Source: a virus. Taken from it: DNA of 64,000 bases. This document shows positions 25,585-34,177 of the stretch, piece after piece (position 1 is the first letter of the stretch; every line of letters starts with the position of its first letter). A model generated the notes under the pieces. The model was not told the origin of the DNA. It searched no databases and was given only the letters and a program-made list of their open reading frames with translations. Where the stretch lies: positions 1 to 64,000 of IMG/VR virus record IMGVR_UViG_3300009703_002976; one strand, 5' to 3'. The position numbers were made by a program, and so were the translations under genes.

Positions 25585-26252
25585 AATATGCAATGATAGC
25601 TTGCAGACTTGGTAGCACAAGAGCAAAATTTAAAAATTTAGCATTAATAGGTGGAGAGCCCATGATGGCATGGGCTACAAAAGCCGCTCTTGAATCAAAT
25701 TGTTTTGATAAAGTCATAATTAATGGAGATAATGATATTTTTAAGCAGATTGCAGAAGAATATGGTGTTGAATATTATGAAAGACCTATAGAATTGGGTT
25801 CATCTGAAACATTAATTGATGATGTATTTTATGATTTTATAGAAAAAAATCCATGTGAAACTGCCGCAATAGTAAATACAGTTAATCCTCTGCAAACAGG
25901 AGAAGAAGTTGCTAAAGCAATGGCTTATTATGAAGATAATAAATTAGATTCTTGTAATACATATGAATTAAAATATGTTCATACGTGTTTAGGAGATACT
26001 CCTATTAATTTTGAATACGGTAAGATGTGTAAGACTCAAGATTTAGAACCTATAAAGTCAATAGCTTATTCTGTTCAAATAGTAAGAACGAAAGTTTTTA
26101 TGAAAGAAAAACATATTTTTTGTGGAAAACATGGAATGTATGGTCCTATATCAAAAAAAGCAGGAATGTTAGTTAAAACTCCCGAAGATATTAAGATAAT
26201 AAATGCTATATTGCATTATCATTCATCAATTGGATATTATGAGGGACGATAA
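25581..26252 (+). CDS. CMP-sugar synthetase-like cytidylyltransferase
   Basis: A 223-residue protein of the NeuA/KdsB/PseF-type cytidylyltransferase family. ACRLGSTRAKFKNLALIGGEPM is the CTP-binding loop (AxxxSxRxxxKN equivalent), ELGSSETLIDDVFYDF the acidic region and VNTVNPLQTGEEVAKA the PxxP-like substrate strand. Such enzymes activate nonulosonic acids such as sialic, legionaminic or pseudaminic acid with CTP. The classic R-I-P-x-K is changed to RLGSTRAKFKN, so an unusual acid sugar is possible. It is followed by an aminotransferase. Confidence 0.8.
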   Translation: MKYAMIACRLGSTRAKFKNLALIGGEPMMAWATKAALESNCFDKVIINGDNDIFKQIAEEYGVEYYERPIELGSSETLIDDVFYDFIEKNPCETAAIVNTVNPLQTGEEVAKAMAYYEDNKLDSCNTYELKYVHTCLGDTPINFEYGKMCKTQDLEPIKSIAYSVQIVRTKVFMKEKHIFCGKHGMYGPISKKAGMLVKTPEDIKIINAILHYHSSIGYYEGR

Positions 26253-27195
26253 AAAACATATAAAACTTCTTAAACGTGAAAGATCAAAAGGAGTTAATAA
26301 AAAAGGACTACCATTAGATAAAAATGAAAGAATTATTCCATTTTCTAAATTTGAATTAGATGATTTGAGAAAACATTTGGGTACTAATCTTTGGAAATAT
26401 CCTGATGTAGATGCATATTATAAAATTTTTGCCGATTGGTTGAAAATAGATGAAAAGAAATTATTTTTTACTGAAGGAGTGTCTGGTGCTATTAGGTCTT
26501 TAATGGAATTATATGCCTCAAAAACAGTATATTATGATACTCCTACTTATGCTATGTATGATGTTTATTCTGAAATTTTTAATTTGATTCATGCTCCTAT
26601 GGAAAATGCTGATATAATATTTTTACAAAATCCAAATATTCCTTATGGCACTACTTATAGTGAAGATCAAATTCGTAAAATATGTTTACTTAATTCAATG
26701 AAATTAATTGTATTAGATGATGTATATTTCGAATTTAATATGCCAGATCATCTTTGGTTGATAGATGAAATTAAAAATTTGGTAATTATGAGAAGTTTTT
26801 CTAAAGCATTTGGATTAGCAAGTATTAGATTGGGTTATATAGTTTCAAATGAAGAAAATATTAAATTTATTTCGAATAATAGAAATGGATATGAAACTAA
26901 TTTATTATCTTTACAAACGGCTCATTATTTTATTCGTAATGAATCAATAAAAAATAATTATATTAATCAATTAAATTTTGGTCGTGATTATTTAATGGAA
27001 CAATTGGATAGAATGAATATTGAAAGAGAAGGAGGATATTGTGGTAATTTTGTTTTTATTCGTACAGATCCTAAAAATACAGACAAACTTGCGGAAAAAG
27101 GTATTCTTGTAAGAAAATGTGATGATGGTATAAGAGTAACATTGGGTCCTAGAAATGAAATGGAGAAATTTATTGCTGTATTCAGAGACCTCTAA
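26239..27195 (+). CDS. HisC-like class I/II PLP aminotransferase
   Basis: Start set at ATG 26239 (MRDDKKHIKLLKRERSKG); the frame is open upstream to 26203. The 318 residues contain FTEGVSGAIRSLM (cofactor phosphate loop), YDTPTYAMYD, IIFLQNPNIPYGTT (N-P-N-x-P-x-G), LIVLDDVYFEF (D-x-Y) and MRSFSKAFGLASIRLGY, with the PLP Lys in SFSKAFG and the conserved Arg later. This is the histidinol-phosphate aminotransferase or threonine-phosphate decarboxylase fold. Context suggests transamination of a small molecule in the cassette rather than host histidine synthesis. Confidence 0.85.
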   Translation: MRDDKKHIKLLKRERSKGVNKKGLPLDKNERIIPFSKFELDDLRKHLGTNLWKYPDVDAYYKIFADWLKIDEKKLFFTEGVSGAIRSLMELYASKTVYYDTPTYAMYDVYSEIFNLIHAPMENADIIFLQNPNIPYGTTYSEDQIRKICLLNSMKLIVLDDVYFEFNMPDHLWLIDEIKNLVIMRSFSKAFGLASIRLGYIVSNEENIKFISNNRNGYETNLLSLQTAHYFIRNESIKNNYINQLNFGRDYLMEQLDRMNIEREGGYCGNFVFIRTDPKNTDKLAEKGILVRKCDDGIRVTLGPRNEMEKFIAVFRDL

Positions 27196-27835
27196 TTTTG
27201 CTTTTTTCTTATGTCATAGTAATGCTAATCATTCTATTTGTATGGCTTTAGAAACTTTAATGGATCGTGAACACGATTATTCTTGGGACTGGGAAAATAG
27301 AAGCGAATATGGTTATAAACATGTATCACCATCGGGATTATTGTCTACAGATTCTTTTAATTTTAAAGAAATAATAGGAGACGAATGGTATGATTTAAAA
27401 AAAATAACTACTGTTAGAAATCCCTGGTCTCGATTATATGATTTTTATACTTGGCATTTTACTATAGAACGACCAATAAAAAAAATAGAACAAAAAATTT
27501 ATGATTTTACAATATCAAAAAGTAGTTTTGATGAATGGATATCTTCTTTAGAAAAAGATAAAACTTTTGATTGGTGGGGAGAAATTTTTAATCAAGAAAT
27601 TATGAGAAGACATTGTAATTATGTTATTAGATATGAGTATTTGAATGAAGATATTAATAATATATTTCCAGGATTAAAGATTCCTTCTGCATCTGTATCT
27701 CATCCTGGTCAATGGTATGCGGAAGACAATAAATATTTAATGACTATTAAAACTAAAAATATTATTAACTATTTTTGTAAAGAAGATATTATAAATTACG
27801 AATATACATATGACGGAGAACAAACACTTAGTTAG
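27155..27835 (+). CDS. Sulfotransferase-like protein
   Basis: A 226-residue protein with TTVRNPWSRLYDFYTWHF, the 3'-phosphate-binding RNPxxRLxSxY motif of sulfotransferases, VIRYEYLNEDI later, and an N-terminal strand-loop FFLCHSNANHSICMALE in the place of the 5'-phosphosulfate loop. In active enzymes that loop normally carries a Lys (for example PKTAGTS), here replaced, so either a variant cofactor contact or loss of PAPS-dependent activity is possible. If active, it would sulfate a sugar hydroxyl or Tyr. It overlaps the aminotransferase by 41 bases. Confidence 0.7.
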   Translation: MKWRNLLLYSETSNFAFFLCHSNANHSICMALETLMDREHDYSWDWENRSEYGYKHVSPSGLLSTDSFNFKEIIGDEWYDLKKITTVRNPWSRLYDFYTWHFTIERPIKKIEQKIYDFTISKSSFDEWISSLEKDKTFDWWGEIFNQEIMRRHCNYVIRYEYLNEDINNIFPGLKIPSASVSHPGQWYAEDNKYLMTIKTKNIINYFCKEDIINYEYTYDGEQTLS

Positions 27836-28238
27836 AAAAGTGGGAGAAATAGATTTAGATAAATTGATCGCCGCTTGTGAAGAACGTAGCTGGTTGAATC
27901 CCATTTTTGTTCATGATGATTCACCAAAAACATGGGAAGGTGGAGAGTTACCAGATATACTACAAGAAATTAGTGAAGAATTTAACGTTACTCAATCGAG
28001 AATACTATGTTTGCCTCCTTTGTCTACATTAGATTATCACATGGATTCTAATAATAGAATTAATATTCCTATACTTACTAATGATTATTGTTTTTTTATT
28101 TTTGATGATGTATTATATAAGTTTCCTGCAGATGGTAGTGTTTATTTAACAAATACTAAAGTTTTACATACTGCAGTAAATGCATCTTATACACATCGTT
28201 TTCATTTAATAGGTTTTACAGATGTTGAATTTGATTGA
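27810..28238 (+). CDS. Small cupin-type 2OG oxygenase-like protein
   Basis: A 142-residue protein. LSTLDYHMDSNNRINIPIL gives an H-x-D pair followed by an Arg strand, YCFFIFDDVLYKFPADGSVYLTN is the beta-strand and turn, KVLHTAVNASYTHRFHLIG the distal His and closing Arg strand. This is the arrangement of the aspartyl-beta-hydroxylase-like cupins. It is very small, so it may rely on a partner or be a regulatory or binding protein. ATG lies inside the previous gene. Confidence 0.6.
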   Translation: MTENKHLVRKVGEIDLDKLIAACEERSWLNPIFVHDDSPKTWEGGELPDILQEISEEFNVTQSRILCLPPLSTLDYHMDSNNRINIPILTNDYCFFIFDDVLYKFPADGSVYLTNTKVLHTAVNASYTHRFHLIGFTDVEFD

Positions 28239-28596
28239 AGACATGAATATCGCATTAAAATATGGTTTAAAATTGATAAAAGAAGAATCTGTTCGAATGC
28301 CTGATATGACAACTTTACAATTACAATTGATTATAGAATGTGTGAGGGGAGGCGGTGGAACCGTTCCAGAAAGTACACAATCTGTTATTGGATATGATGA
28401 CTTGACAGATAAAGATATAGATGTTTTTAGAAAAACAATTCAAAAAGAATTGAATTTGTCGGATGATGATATGATTATAAATGATAATGATGAATTAAAA
28501 AATTATGTTTCAAAGACTGTTCATAGTAGTGCATGTTTGATAGGAAATGCTAAAAAAATTAATGGATCCACTGAATATTGGCAAGATGTCGGATGA
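28222..28596 (+). CDS. Uncharacterised small protein
   Basis: Up to 124 residues; ATG 28222 or ATG 28243 (MNIALKYGLKLIKEES), the latter preceded by GAAG. I do not recognise the family. It has an N-terminal helix rich in Lys/Glu/Leu, a GGGG run near the middle (CVRGGGGTVPES), an acidic patch (SDDDMIINDNDE) and a terminal SSACLIGNAKK. Size and Gly run would fit either a carrier or a substrate peptide, but no cleavage or attachment site is provable. It lies between a cupin and a second unknown gene. Confidence 0.55.
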   Translation: MLNLIEDMNIALKYGLKLIKEESVRMPDMTTLQLQLIIECVRGGGGTVPESTQSVIGYDDLTDKDIDVFRKTIQKELNLSDDDMIINDNDELKNYVSKTVHSSACLIGNAKKINGSTEYWQDVG

Positions 28597-29084
28597 TTTT
28601 TGATAAAATTTTACATAAAAATATTTATAATTATGGTATAGATTATGAATTTAGAAAAAGAAATAAAGGCGATAGTATAGAATTTTATATTATTGAAGAA
28701 TGTAGTAATGAAAAAGAATATAAATTTTATGTTTCTTCATATAGACCTTTGATAAAAAAATCGGGTTTAAAAAATCGAAATGGAGATTCTGATTATGCTT
28801 TGTTGTGGACTGATTTTCCAGAAAGAATTGATGATGCATTTGATAAGCAAATGCAATGGCATTATAATAGAAATGTGGGTCTTGCTGATGTTGATTATAA
28901 AATTTCTTCTTTGATAATAAATCCTCATGGTATATTTTTTTATAGTTTGGGTAGTAATTTATATGTTCATGATTTAAAAATTTCAAACTATCAATTTTTT
29001 AATTCAACAGTATTAGAAAAAAATGTTTATTGGCAAATTGATCCTGTAAAATTAAACTTTATACGTAAATATGAGATAATATGA
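28593..29084 (+). CDS. Uncharacterised protein
   Basis: About 163 residues from the ATG overlapping the previous TGA (MIFDKILHKNIYNYGIDYEF); the frame is open upstream. The protein is rich in aromatic and charged residues and shows no Cys cluster, no DxD, no membrane segment. SLIINPHGIFFYSLGSNLYVHD is its most hydrophobic part. I cannot assign a family. It is followed without gap by a glycosyltransferase-like paralogue. Confidence 0.5.
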   Translation: MIFDKILHKNIYNYGIDYEFRKRNKGDSIEFYIIEECSNEKEYKFYVSSYRPLIKKSGLKNRNGDSDYALLWTDFPERIDDAFDKQMQWHYNRNVGLADVDYKISSLIINPHGIFFYSLGSNLYVHDLKISNYQFFNSTVLEKNVYWQIDPVKLNFIRKYEII

Positions 29085-30361
29085 AATGGACTGGTGATCC
29101 CAATTGGAATTATATTTTTGATGGCAGATTCTATACAAAAGAAGATTTAAAATGGATGGGGGCTAGTGAATCTCCGGGAGAAATATTAAAAACTCCTGAG
29201 GATTGGGATGCTTCTATAAAAAAATTAAGTGAAAAAACGGATCGATATACGTGTATATATGAACCAGTGAAATGGGAACGTAATGATGTATTAAAAAAAA
29301 TTTATGAAAATATACATCCCGAAAATGCTTCAAATACATTTTATTGTAATGGAGATTTGAGACTTGAACAAAATCATGAAAAATTATTAAAAACATATAA
29401 TTTTGATTTTCGTATAAATGTATATACATTTCCATGGATACCTATACAATCTTGGATATGGAGAGATAAAAAATATACAGAAAAAAGTGGAATGAAGGGA
29501 TGTTTTGGAGATACGTATATAAAACATGCGAAATTAGATTATCATAAAAAGTATAAAATAGTTTGTCCAGTTAATCATCCAAAAATTAACAGAGTAATGA
29601 CTTTAGGTAAATTTGCTCAACATCATGAATTTGCATATTCATTTAAAAATACTGATACTGTAAATATTGATGGTTCTTTTAATGATGATGAGTTTTGGTA
29701 TTATTTAACTCATGACATAGAATGTAGAGATAAGAAAAAATGGTCTTGGTCTAAAGATGGTAATTATATTGAAGGAGATGATTTTGTATTACCGGTTGAT
29801 CATGGTATTAAATTTCCTATAAATGATTTTGATATTAGCACACAAAAAAGTTTAACAGATATATTACAAGTCCCATCAGTTTGGCCCGAAGATTTACAAG
29901 AAAATGATTATCACAATTATTTTCCAACATTGGAATGGTTACAATCTCATATTGAACTAATACATGAAACTTATTGTGTTAATAGTGGTGTTTTTAGTGA
30001 AAAAACAGCTAAGGTAATCGGACTTCAAAAACCCTTTCTTACCATTGGTTGTCAAAATTGGTATAAGCATTTTAAATCTTTTGGATTTAAATTATATGAT
30101 GAATTATTTGATTATACGTTTGATTCAATGCCTTCTTATAAAGATAGATGGGAAAATATTATGCAACAATGTGAAAATATTTTAGAAACTTCACATGATG
30201 AATTGAATGATAAAATAGAAAAAATACAACCAAAACTTGACCACAATAAAGAAGTAATGAAAAGTATTGGAAGATCATATATGAATAGAGTTGTTGATGC
30301 TTGGTTATTAGCTAATAGAATTCTATCACTTTCTTTTGGATTTGCAAATGATAAAAAATGA
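29081..30361 (+). CDS. Glycosyltransferase-like protein, paralogue 3 (FTEKT family)
   Basis: A 426-residue third copy. The shared block reads VFSEKTAKVIGLQKPFLTIG and FGFKLYDELFDYTFDS; the ERWPLD-like opening of copies 1 and 2 is not seen here, but FYCNGDLRLEQNHEKLLK and FPWIPIQSW match their second block. A long aspartate-rich insert replaces the N-terminal Trp-containing strand. It is the most diverged of the three, and is followed by the second amidinotransferase, as the first amidinotransferase is near paralogue 2. Inferred glycosyl transfer only. Confidence 0.5.
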   Translation: MKWTGDPNWNYIFDGRFYTKEDLKWMGASESPGEILKTPEDWDASIKKLSEKTDRYTCIYEPVKWERNDVLKKIYENIHPENASNTFYCNGDLRLEQNHEKLLKTYNFDFRINVYTFPWIPIQSWIWRDKKYTEKSGMKGCFGDTYIKHAKLDYHKKYKIVCPVNHPKINRVMTLGKFAQHHEFAYSFKNTDTVNIDGSFNDDEFWYYLTHDIECRDKKKWSWSKDGNYIEGDDFVLPVDHGIKFPINDFDISTQKSLTDILQVPSVWPEDLQENDYHNYFPTLEWLQSHIELIHETYCVNSGVFSEKTAKVIGLQKPFLTIGCQNWYKHFKSFGFKLYDELFDYTFDSMPSYKDRWENIMQQCENILETSHDELNDKIEKIQPKLDHNKEVMKSIGRSYMNRVVDAWLLANRILSLSFGFANDKK

Positions 30362-31328
30362 ATGGGATAAATTAAAAGAAGTTATTGTAGGAATTTCATA
30401 TTCTAATTGTAATATAAATGGATTAGATAGAGTTATTGAAGAAACAAATGAAGATTTGGATGATCTAGAAAATATTTTTAAAGATTTAGGAGTAACTGTA
30501 TATCGACCAAATCAACCAAAATTTTCTTTAGATGTACATCATCCAATAATGCCTAGAGATATTTTAGGTTTTTTTGATGATGTAATTGTTAAAGCATATG
30601 GCGCAGTTTATTCACGTATTGAAGAACATAAATGTTATGAAGATATAATAAACGGACAATGTTTATTAGAAATGCCAGTTCCTAAAATAATTAAAACTGA
30701 GGAATATGAAATTGTACAAAATCATACGAATAAAATAAAAATGCAACAACGATATGATAAATATGAAGATGAAGTGCTTTTTGAAACTGCGAATATTTTG
30801 AAATGTAATGATATGTTATTACATACACAGACCGCCAGTAAAGATACTGCAAATGGTAAAGGAACAGAAAAAGGATTAAACTGGTTGAAATCAAAATTTC
30901 CTGAAAAACAATGGGTGGAAATTCCTGCAGGAGGACATGCAGATGGAAAATTAGCATTATTAAGAGAAGGTCTATTGTTGACTTGGAGAGAAGATTATAT
31001 TCCTGATGAGTTGAAACATTGGGATAAAATAATAGTTCAGGATAATGCAGAGTTTCCTAAAGAATTTGTTGAGCAAAGAAAAAAACAATATTATACAGAA
31101 TATGTAATGAAATATCTTTCTGATTGGGTTGGGTATGCAAGTGAAACTTGGTTTGATGTTAATTGTATTTCAGTAGATCCTAATACGATTATTACTGTAG
31201 GTAAAAATAAAGAAAATATTAAACAACTTGAAAAATATGATATTAATGTAGTTGTATGGAATTATAGACATCGTTATTTTTGGGATGGAGGGGCTCATTG
31301 TTGTACTCAGGACATATCAAGAATATAG
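30348..31328 (+). CDS. Amidinotransferase-like protein, second copy
   Basis: Start at ATG 30348 (MIKNEWDKLKEVIVGIS), overlapping the previous stop by 14 bases. The 326 residues hold HHPIMPRDILGF (catalytic Asp), PAGGHADGKLALLREG (catalytic His) and a terminal WDGGAHCCTQDISRI with the nucleophilic Cys; two adjacent Cys are present and the second aligns with the family nucleophile. It shares the same fold and catalytic residues as the gene at 8217 but little else, so a different amine acceptor is likely. This gene ends the unbroken first cassette. Confidence 0.87.
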   Translation: MIKNEWDKLKEVIVGISYSNCNINGLDRVIEETNEDLDDLENIFKDLGVTVYRPNQPKFSLDVHHPIMPRDILGFFDDVIVKAYGAVYSRIEEHKCYEDIINGQCLLEMPVPKIIKTEEYEIVQNHTNKIKMQQRYDKYEDEVLFETANILKCNDMLLHTQTASKDTANGKGTEKGLNWLKSKFPEKQWVEIPAGGHADGKLALLREGLLLTWREDYIPDELKHWDKIIVQDNAEFPKEFVEQRKKQYYTEYVMKYLSDWVGYASETWFDVNCISVDPNTIITVGKNKENIKQLEKYDINVVVWNYRHRYFWDGGAHCCTQDISRI

Positions 31329-31334
31329 CAGGAA

Positions 31335-31342
31335 GATAAATA
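31335..31342 (+). promoter_or_regulatory. Possible weak late-type promoter before 31381
   Basis: GATAAATA lies 39 bases upstream of the next ATG and differs at one base from the T4 late promoter TATAAATA. The gap of 52 bases is one of the very few intergenic spaces in the plus-strand cassette. In such AT-rich DNA an imperfect match is expected often by chance, so the intergenic location is the only support. Confidence 0.25.
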
Positions 31343-31367
31343 GTTAAAAATAATTAAGAACAATCTC

Positions 31368-31374
31368 AGAGGAA
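31368..31374 (+). promoter_or_regulatory. Strong ribosome-binding site of the 31381 gene
   Basis: AGAGGAA, 6 bases before the ATG, matches Shine-Dalgarno. Most cassette genes start inside the previous gene without one, so this marks a gene that is translated independently. Confidence 0.75.
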
Positions 31375-31380
31375 CAAATT

Positions 31381-31980
31381 ATGTATATAACAAACAATAA
31401 AATTACAACAGATTTGGATCTATCTTCTTCTATAGAACTATTAAATAAAATAAAATTTGCTCTTTTTTCTTCAGATGAAAGTTTGTTAAATTTTGATCTT
31501 TCTAATGCATTGAATTATGAACTTCCTAGATTGTATGTTATGGAAAGTAATAATATTATGAATTTTATTGAATTTTATAAATCTGAACCAGATATAGATA
31601 CAAAGAATTCATTAAAATCCTATTGTGCCCAACATCTTACTTGGACAAATACTTTATTTCATGTAACTGTATCTGATGCATTAGTAACTACAATTAACAA
31701 AGTTTTTACTAATTTTACAACAGCAATGGGTAGTGATGTAGATGAAAGAATTGAATCTGCTACTGGTAGTCCATTATATGATGCAACAACTACAATAGGA
31801 ACAAATTTGGACTCTGTTGATTTGACTAATATTGATTCAGAGACAGCTAAAACTTCATGGACGGAAAAAGAATTAAAAGATTTGGGAATTTTTATGTTAC
31901 AAGCATCAGGAAGTATTCCATATGATTTAATTAAAGATGATGTATTGGTTGTTTTAAGTGATTCACCTACAAGTTTATAG
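31381..31980 (+). CDS. Uncharacterised protein, Ser/Thr-rich C-terminal half
   Basis: A 199-residue protein I cannot assign. The N-terminal half has amphipathic helical stretches (DLSSSIELLNKIKFAL, YVMESNNIMNFIEFYK) and the C-terminal half is rich in Thr, Ser and Asp (NKVFTNFTTAMGSDVDER, SPLYDATTTIGTNLDSVD). No signal peptide or Cys. It has its own leader with a ribosome-binding site and stands directly before the radical SAM block. That position and the Ser/Thr content would fit a structural protein or a modification substrate, but nothing in the sequence proves either. Confidence 0.6.
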   Translation: MYITNNKITTDLDLSSSIELLNKIKFALFSSDESLLNFDLSNALNYELPRLYVMESNNIMNFIEFYKSEPDIDTKNSLKSYCAQHLTWTNTLFHVTVSDALVTTINKVFTNFTTAMGSDVDERIESATGSPLYDATTTIGTNLDSVDLTNIDSETAKTSWTEKELKDLGIFMLQASGSIPYDLIKDDVLVVLSDSPTSL

Positions 31981-32004
31981 ATTTTTTTAAAAATATATTA
32001 TTTA

Positions 32005-33435
32005 ATGATTGATAAAGATCCTGAAAATCTCCCCTCATCTACTTTTTGTGCATTACCGTGGATGCACATTTCTACTCGCCCCAATGGACATATGCGTGTA
32101 TGTTGTACTGCAAATGCATCCGCAGTACAAGATAAAGATTCAACAAATAAAACAATTTCAGAAGCAGGTGTTCTTAGGAGAGATGATGGAAAGCCTGCCA
32201 ATTTAGCAACAACAAGTTTACTAGATGCATGGAATAATGAATATATGAAATCCGTGCGAAAGATGATGCTTAGAGGTGAACGTCCTGCATCTTGTCTAAA
32301 ATGTTTTAAGGAGGAAGATGCTGGACATAGATCAAAACGACAATGGGAAACAGCAAAATGGGTTAACGAAATTGGACTTGAAGAAATTATTGATGAAACC
32401 ACAGTTGAAGGAGCCGTTCCACCTAAAGTACGGTATATTGATCTTCGGCTTGGTAGTAAGTGTCAGCTTGCATGTGTTATGTGTAGTCCTCATGATTCAT
32501 CTAAGTGGGTAAAAGAGTATAAAGAAATATATCCAGAAATAAAAAATCCTAGATTAAAAGATTCGCAATTATGGGAAAAGGAATCTGGAAAATTAGCTTG
32601 GTCTGGTGGATCATATGCTTGGCATAAATCAAATCCCAATTTCTGGGAAGAATTTTATACTCAAGTGCCAACTCTTAAACAATTATATTGGGCTGGCGGT
32701 GAATCATTAATTATGAAAGAACATTATGAAGTTCTTGAAAAAATTATTGAGATGGGTTATGCTAAAGATATTGAAGTTAGATATAATTCGAATGGACTTG
32801 AATGGGATTCTAATTTGTTTGATCTTTGGAAAGAATATAAGAATGTTATTTTTCATTTTAGTGTAGATTCATATAAAGAAAAAAATCATTTCATTAGATA
32901 TCCTTCTCGTTGGAAAAGAATTGTAAAACAAATGCATGTGTTAGATGATTATCCTCATGGTAATCTTAGATTGACAACAGCAACTACAATTACTGCTCTC
33001 AATATTTTTTATCTTCCAGAATTTATAAGTTGGAAATTAGAAGAAGATTGGAAATTACTTAATAAATTTCCTGCTGGTGCTGGTATGATTGATTTGCATC
33101 TTGCATATTGGCCCCCCCAATTAAATTGTAAGGTATTACCTAAATGGTTTAAACGAGATGTAACTGATAAATTCGAAGAGTTTTATCCATGGCTTGAAGA
33201 GAATTGGAAAAAATGTAATGGAGTTGAGGTCGAAAATATCGACTTCAAAGAGTGGAGAGAATTGCCGTATGGTATAAAAAGACTTGAGGGCCTTGTGTCT
33301 TTTATGAACTCTGAAGATTGGTCTGAAAGATTGCCCGAAACTGCTGAATGGTGTTTTACTATTGCAAAGACAAGAAACTTAGATTTTATAAAAATATTTC
33401 CTGATTTAGAATGGCTGGAGTGGTATGCAAATTGA
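32005..33435 (+). CDS. Twitch-domain radical SAM protein
   Basis: A 476-residue protein of a type known in cyanophages. The N-terminal domain has FCALPWMHISTRPNGHMRVCC and ASCLKCFKEEDAGHRSKRQ, an auxiliary cluster module; the core carries LGSKCQLACVMCSPHDS (CxxxCxxC near residue 150), YWAGGESLIMKE (GGEP-like, with Ser for Pro) and RYNSNGLEWD. A long C-terminal extension ends in a Glu/Trp-rich region. Its base composition is slightly richer in GC than most neighbours near its start. It opens a run of nine radical SAM genes. Substrate unknown. Confidence 0.9.
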   Translation: MIDKDPENLPSSTFCALPWMHISTRPNGHMRVCCTANASAVQDKDSTNKTISEAGVLRRDDGKPANLATTSLLDAWNNEYMKSVRKMMLRGERPASCLKCFKEEDAGHRSKRQWETAKWVNEIGLEEIIDETTVEGAVPPKVRYIDLRLGSKCQLACVMCSPHDSSKWVKEYKEIYPEIKNPRLKDSQLWEKESGKLAWSGGSYAWHKSNPNFWEEFYTQVPTLKQLYWAGGESLIMKEHYEVLEKIIEMGYAKDIEVRYNSNGLEWDSNLFDLWKEYKNVIFHFSVDSYKEKNHFIRYPSRWKRIVKQMHVLDDYPHGNLRLTTATTITALNIFYLPEFISWKLEEDWKLLNKFPAGAGMIDLHLAYWPPQLNCKVLPKWFKRDVTDKFEEFYPWLEENWKKCNGVEVENIDFKEWRELPYGIKRLEGLVSFMNSEDWSERLPETAEWCFTIAKTRNLDFIKIFPDLEWLEWYAN

Positions 33436-34177
33436 AATTCCCAAAACAATACGTAGATTGAAACAAAAATTCATTGAAGAACTTTATTCAAAATATGAGG
33501 GCGAAGATGTTTGGAAAAATCTAAGACATTATAAAGACAAATGTTATGAAGAAAAGTTTGTAAATACTATAGGTATTTGGATGTCGGGTGGAGCAGATAG
33601 TTCAATGTTAGCATATTTACTTGCTAAAAAAATTAAAGAAGAAAATTTAAATATAAAAATTCAACCTTTGTCTGTTAGAAGAGGAAGACCTAATAATCCA
33701 ATATATGCTGGAAATGTTATAGATTGGATTGAAGAAGAATTAAATATTAAAATGAATGATCATATCATATATTTTCCAGATATTACAGATAAGCATCAAC
33801 GAGAAATAAAAGAATTTTGGGATAGAGATGATGAAAATTTTAGAAATGATTTATTTCAAATTCTTTATTCTGGAATAACGTGTAATCCTCCTGTTAATGA
33901 TAAAACTATTCCTTTAAATAAAGAACGTAGTAGAGATGAAAATGCGGATAGACCTTTAATATCAGAAAATGGAATTCGTTATTATTTAAATCCTTTTTTT
34001 GATATAAACAAAAAACAATTAGCAGAATTATATAAAGAAAATAATTTATTAAATACTCTTTTTTCTCAAACTTATAGTTGTGAGGGAGAGGCCGAAGACA
34101 CTAAAACACATACTCAGCATTGTGAAAAATGTTGGTGGTGTCAAGAAAGATTTTGGGCGTTTGGAAGATATGTATAA
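33425..34177 (+). CDS. QueC-like PP-loop ATPase
   Basis: A 250-residue protein with IGIWMSGGADSSMLAYLLAK, the SGGxDSS PP-loop of N-type ATP pyrophosphatases, and a C-terminal SCEGEAEDTKTHTQHCEKC followed by WWCQERFWAFGRYV, which matches the zinc-binding C...C-x-x-C-x-x-C and RxxAF tail of QueC. QueC converts 7-carboxy-7-deazaguanine to the nitrile by adenylation. An extra 60-residue insert in the middle and the absence of QueD, QueE or folE homologues nearby argue against ordinary deazaguanine synthesis; activation of another carboxylate or amide is more likely. It overlaps a radical SAM gene on each side. Confidence 0.82.
   Translation: MQIEIPKTIRRLKQKFIEELYSKYEGEDVWKNLRHYKDKCYEEKFVNTIGIWMSGGADSSMLAYLLAKKIKEENLNIKIQPLSVRRGRPNNPIYAGNVIDWIEEELNIKMNDHIIYFPDITDKHQREIKEFWDRDDENFRNDLFQILYSGITCNPPVNDKTIPLNKERSRDENADRPLISENGIRYYLNPFFDINKKQLAELYKENNLLNTLFSQTYSCEGEAEDTKTHTQHCEKCWWCQERFWAFGRYV

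Noticed and set aside
28222-28596. RiPP precursor based on the GGGG run
   Set aside because: The Gly run is followed by 75 residues of ordinary acidic and polar sequence, and no known leader or core pattern is visible.
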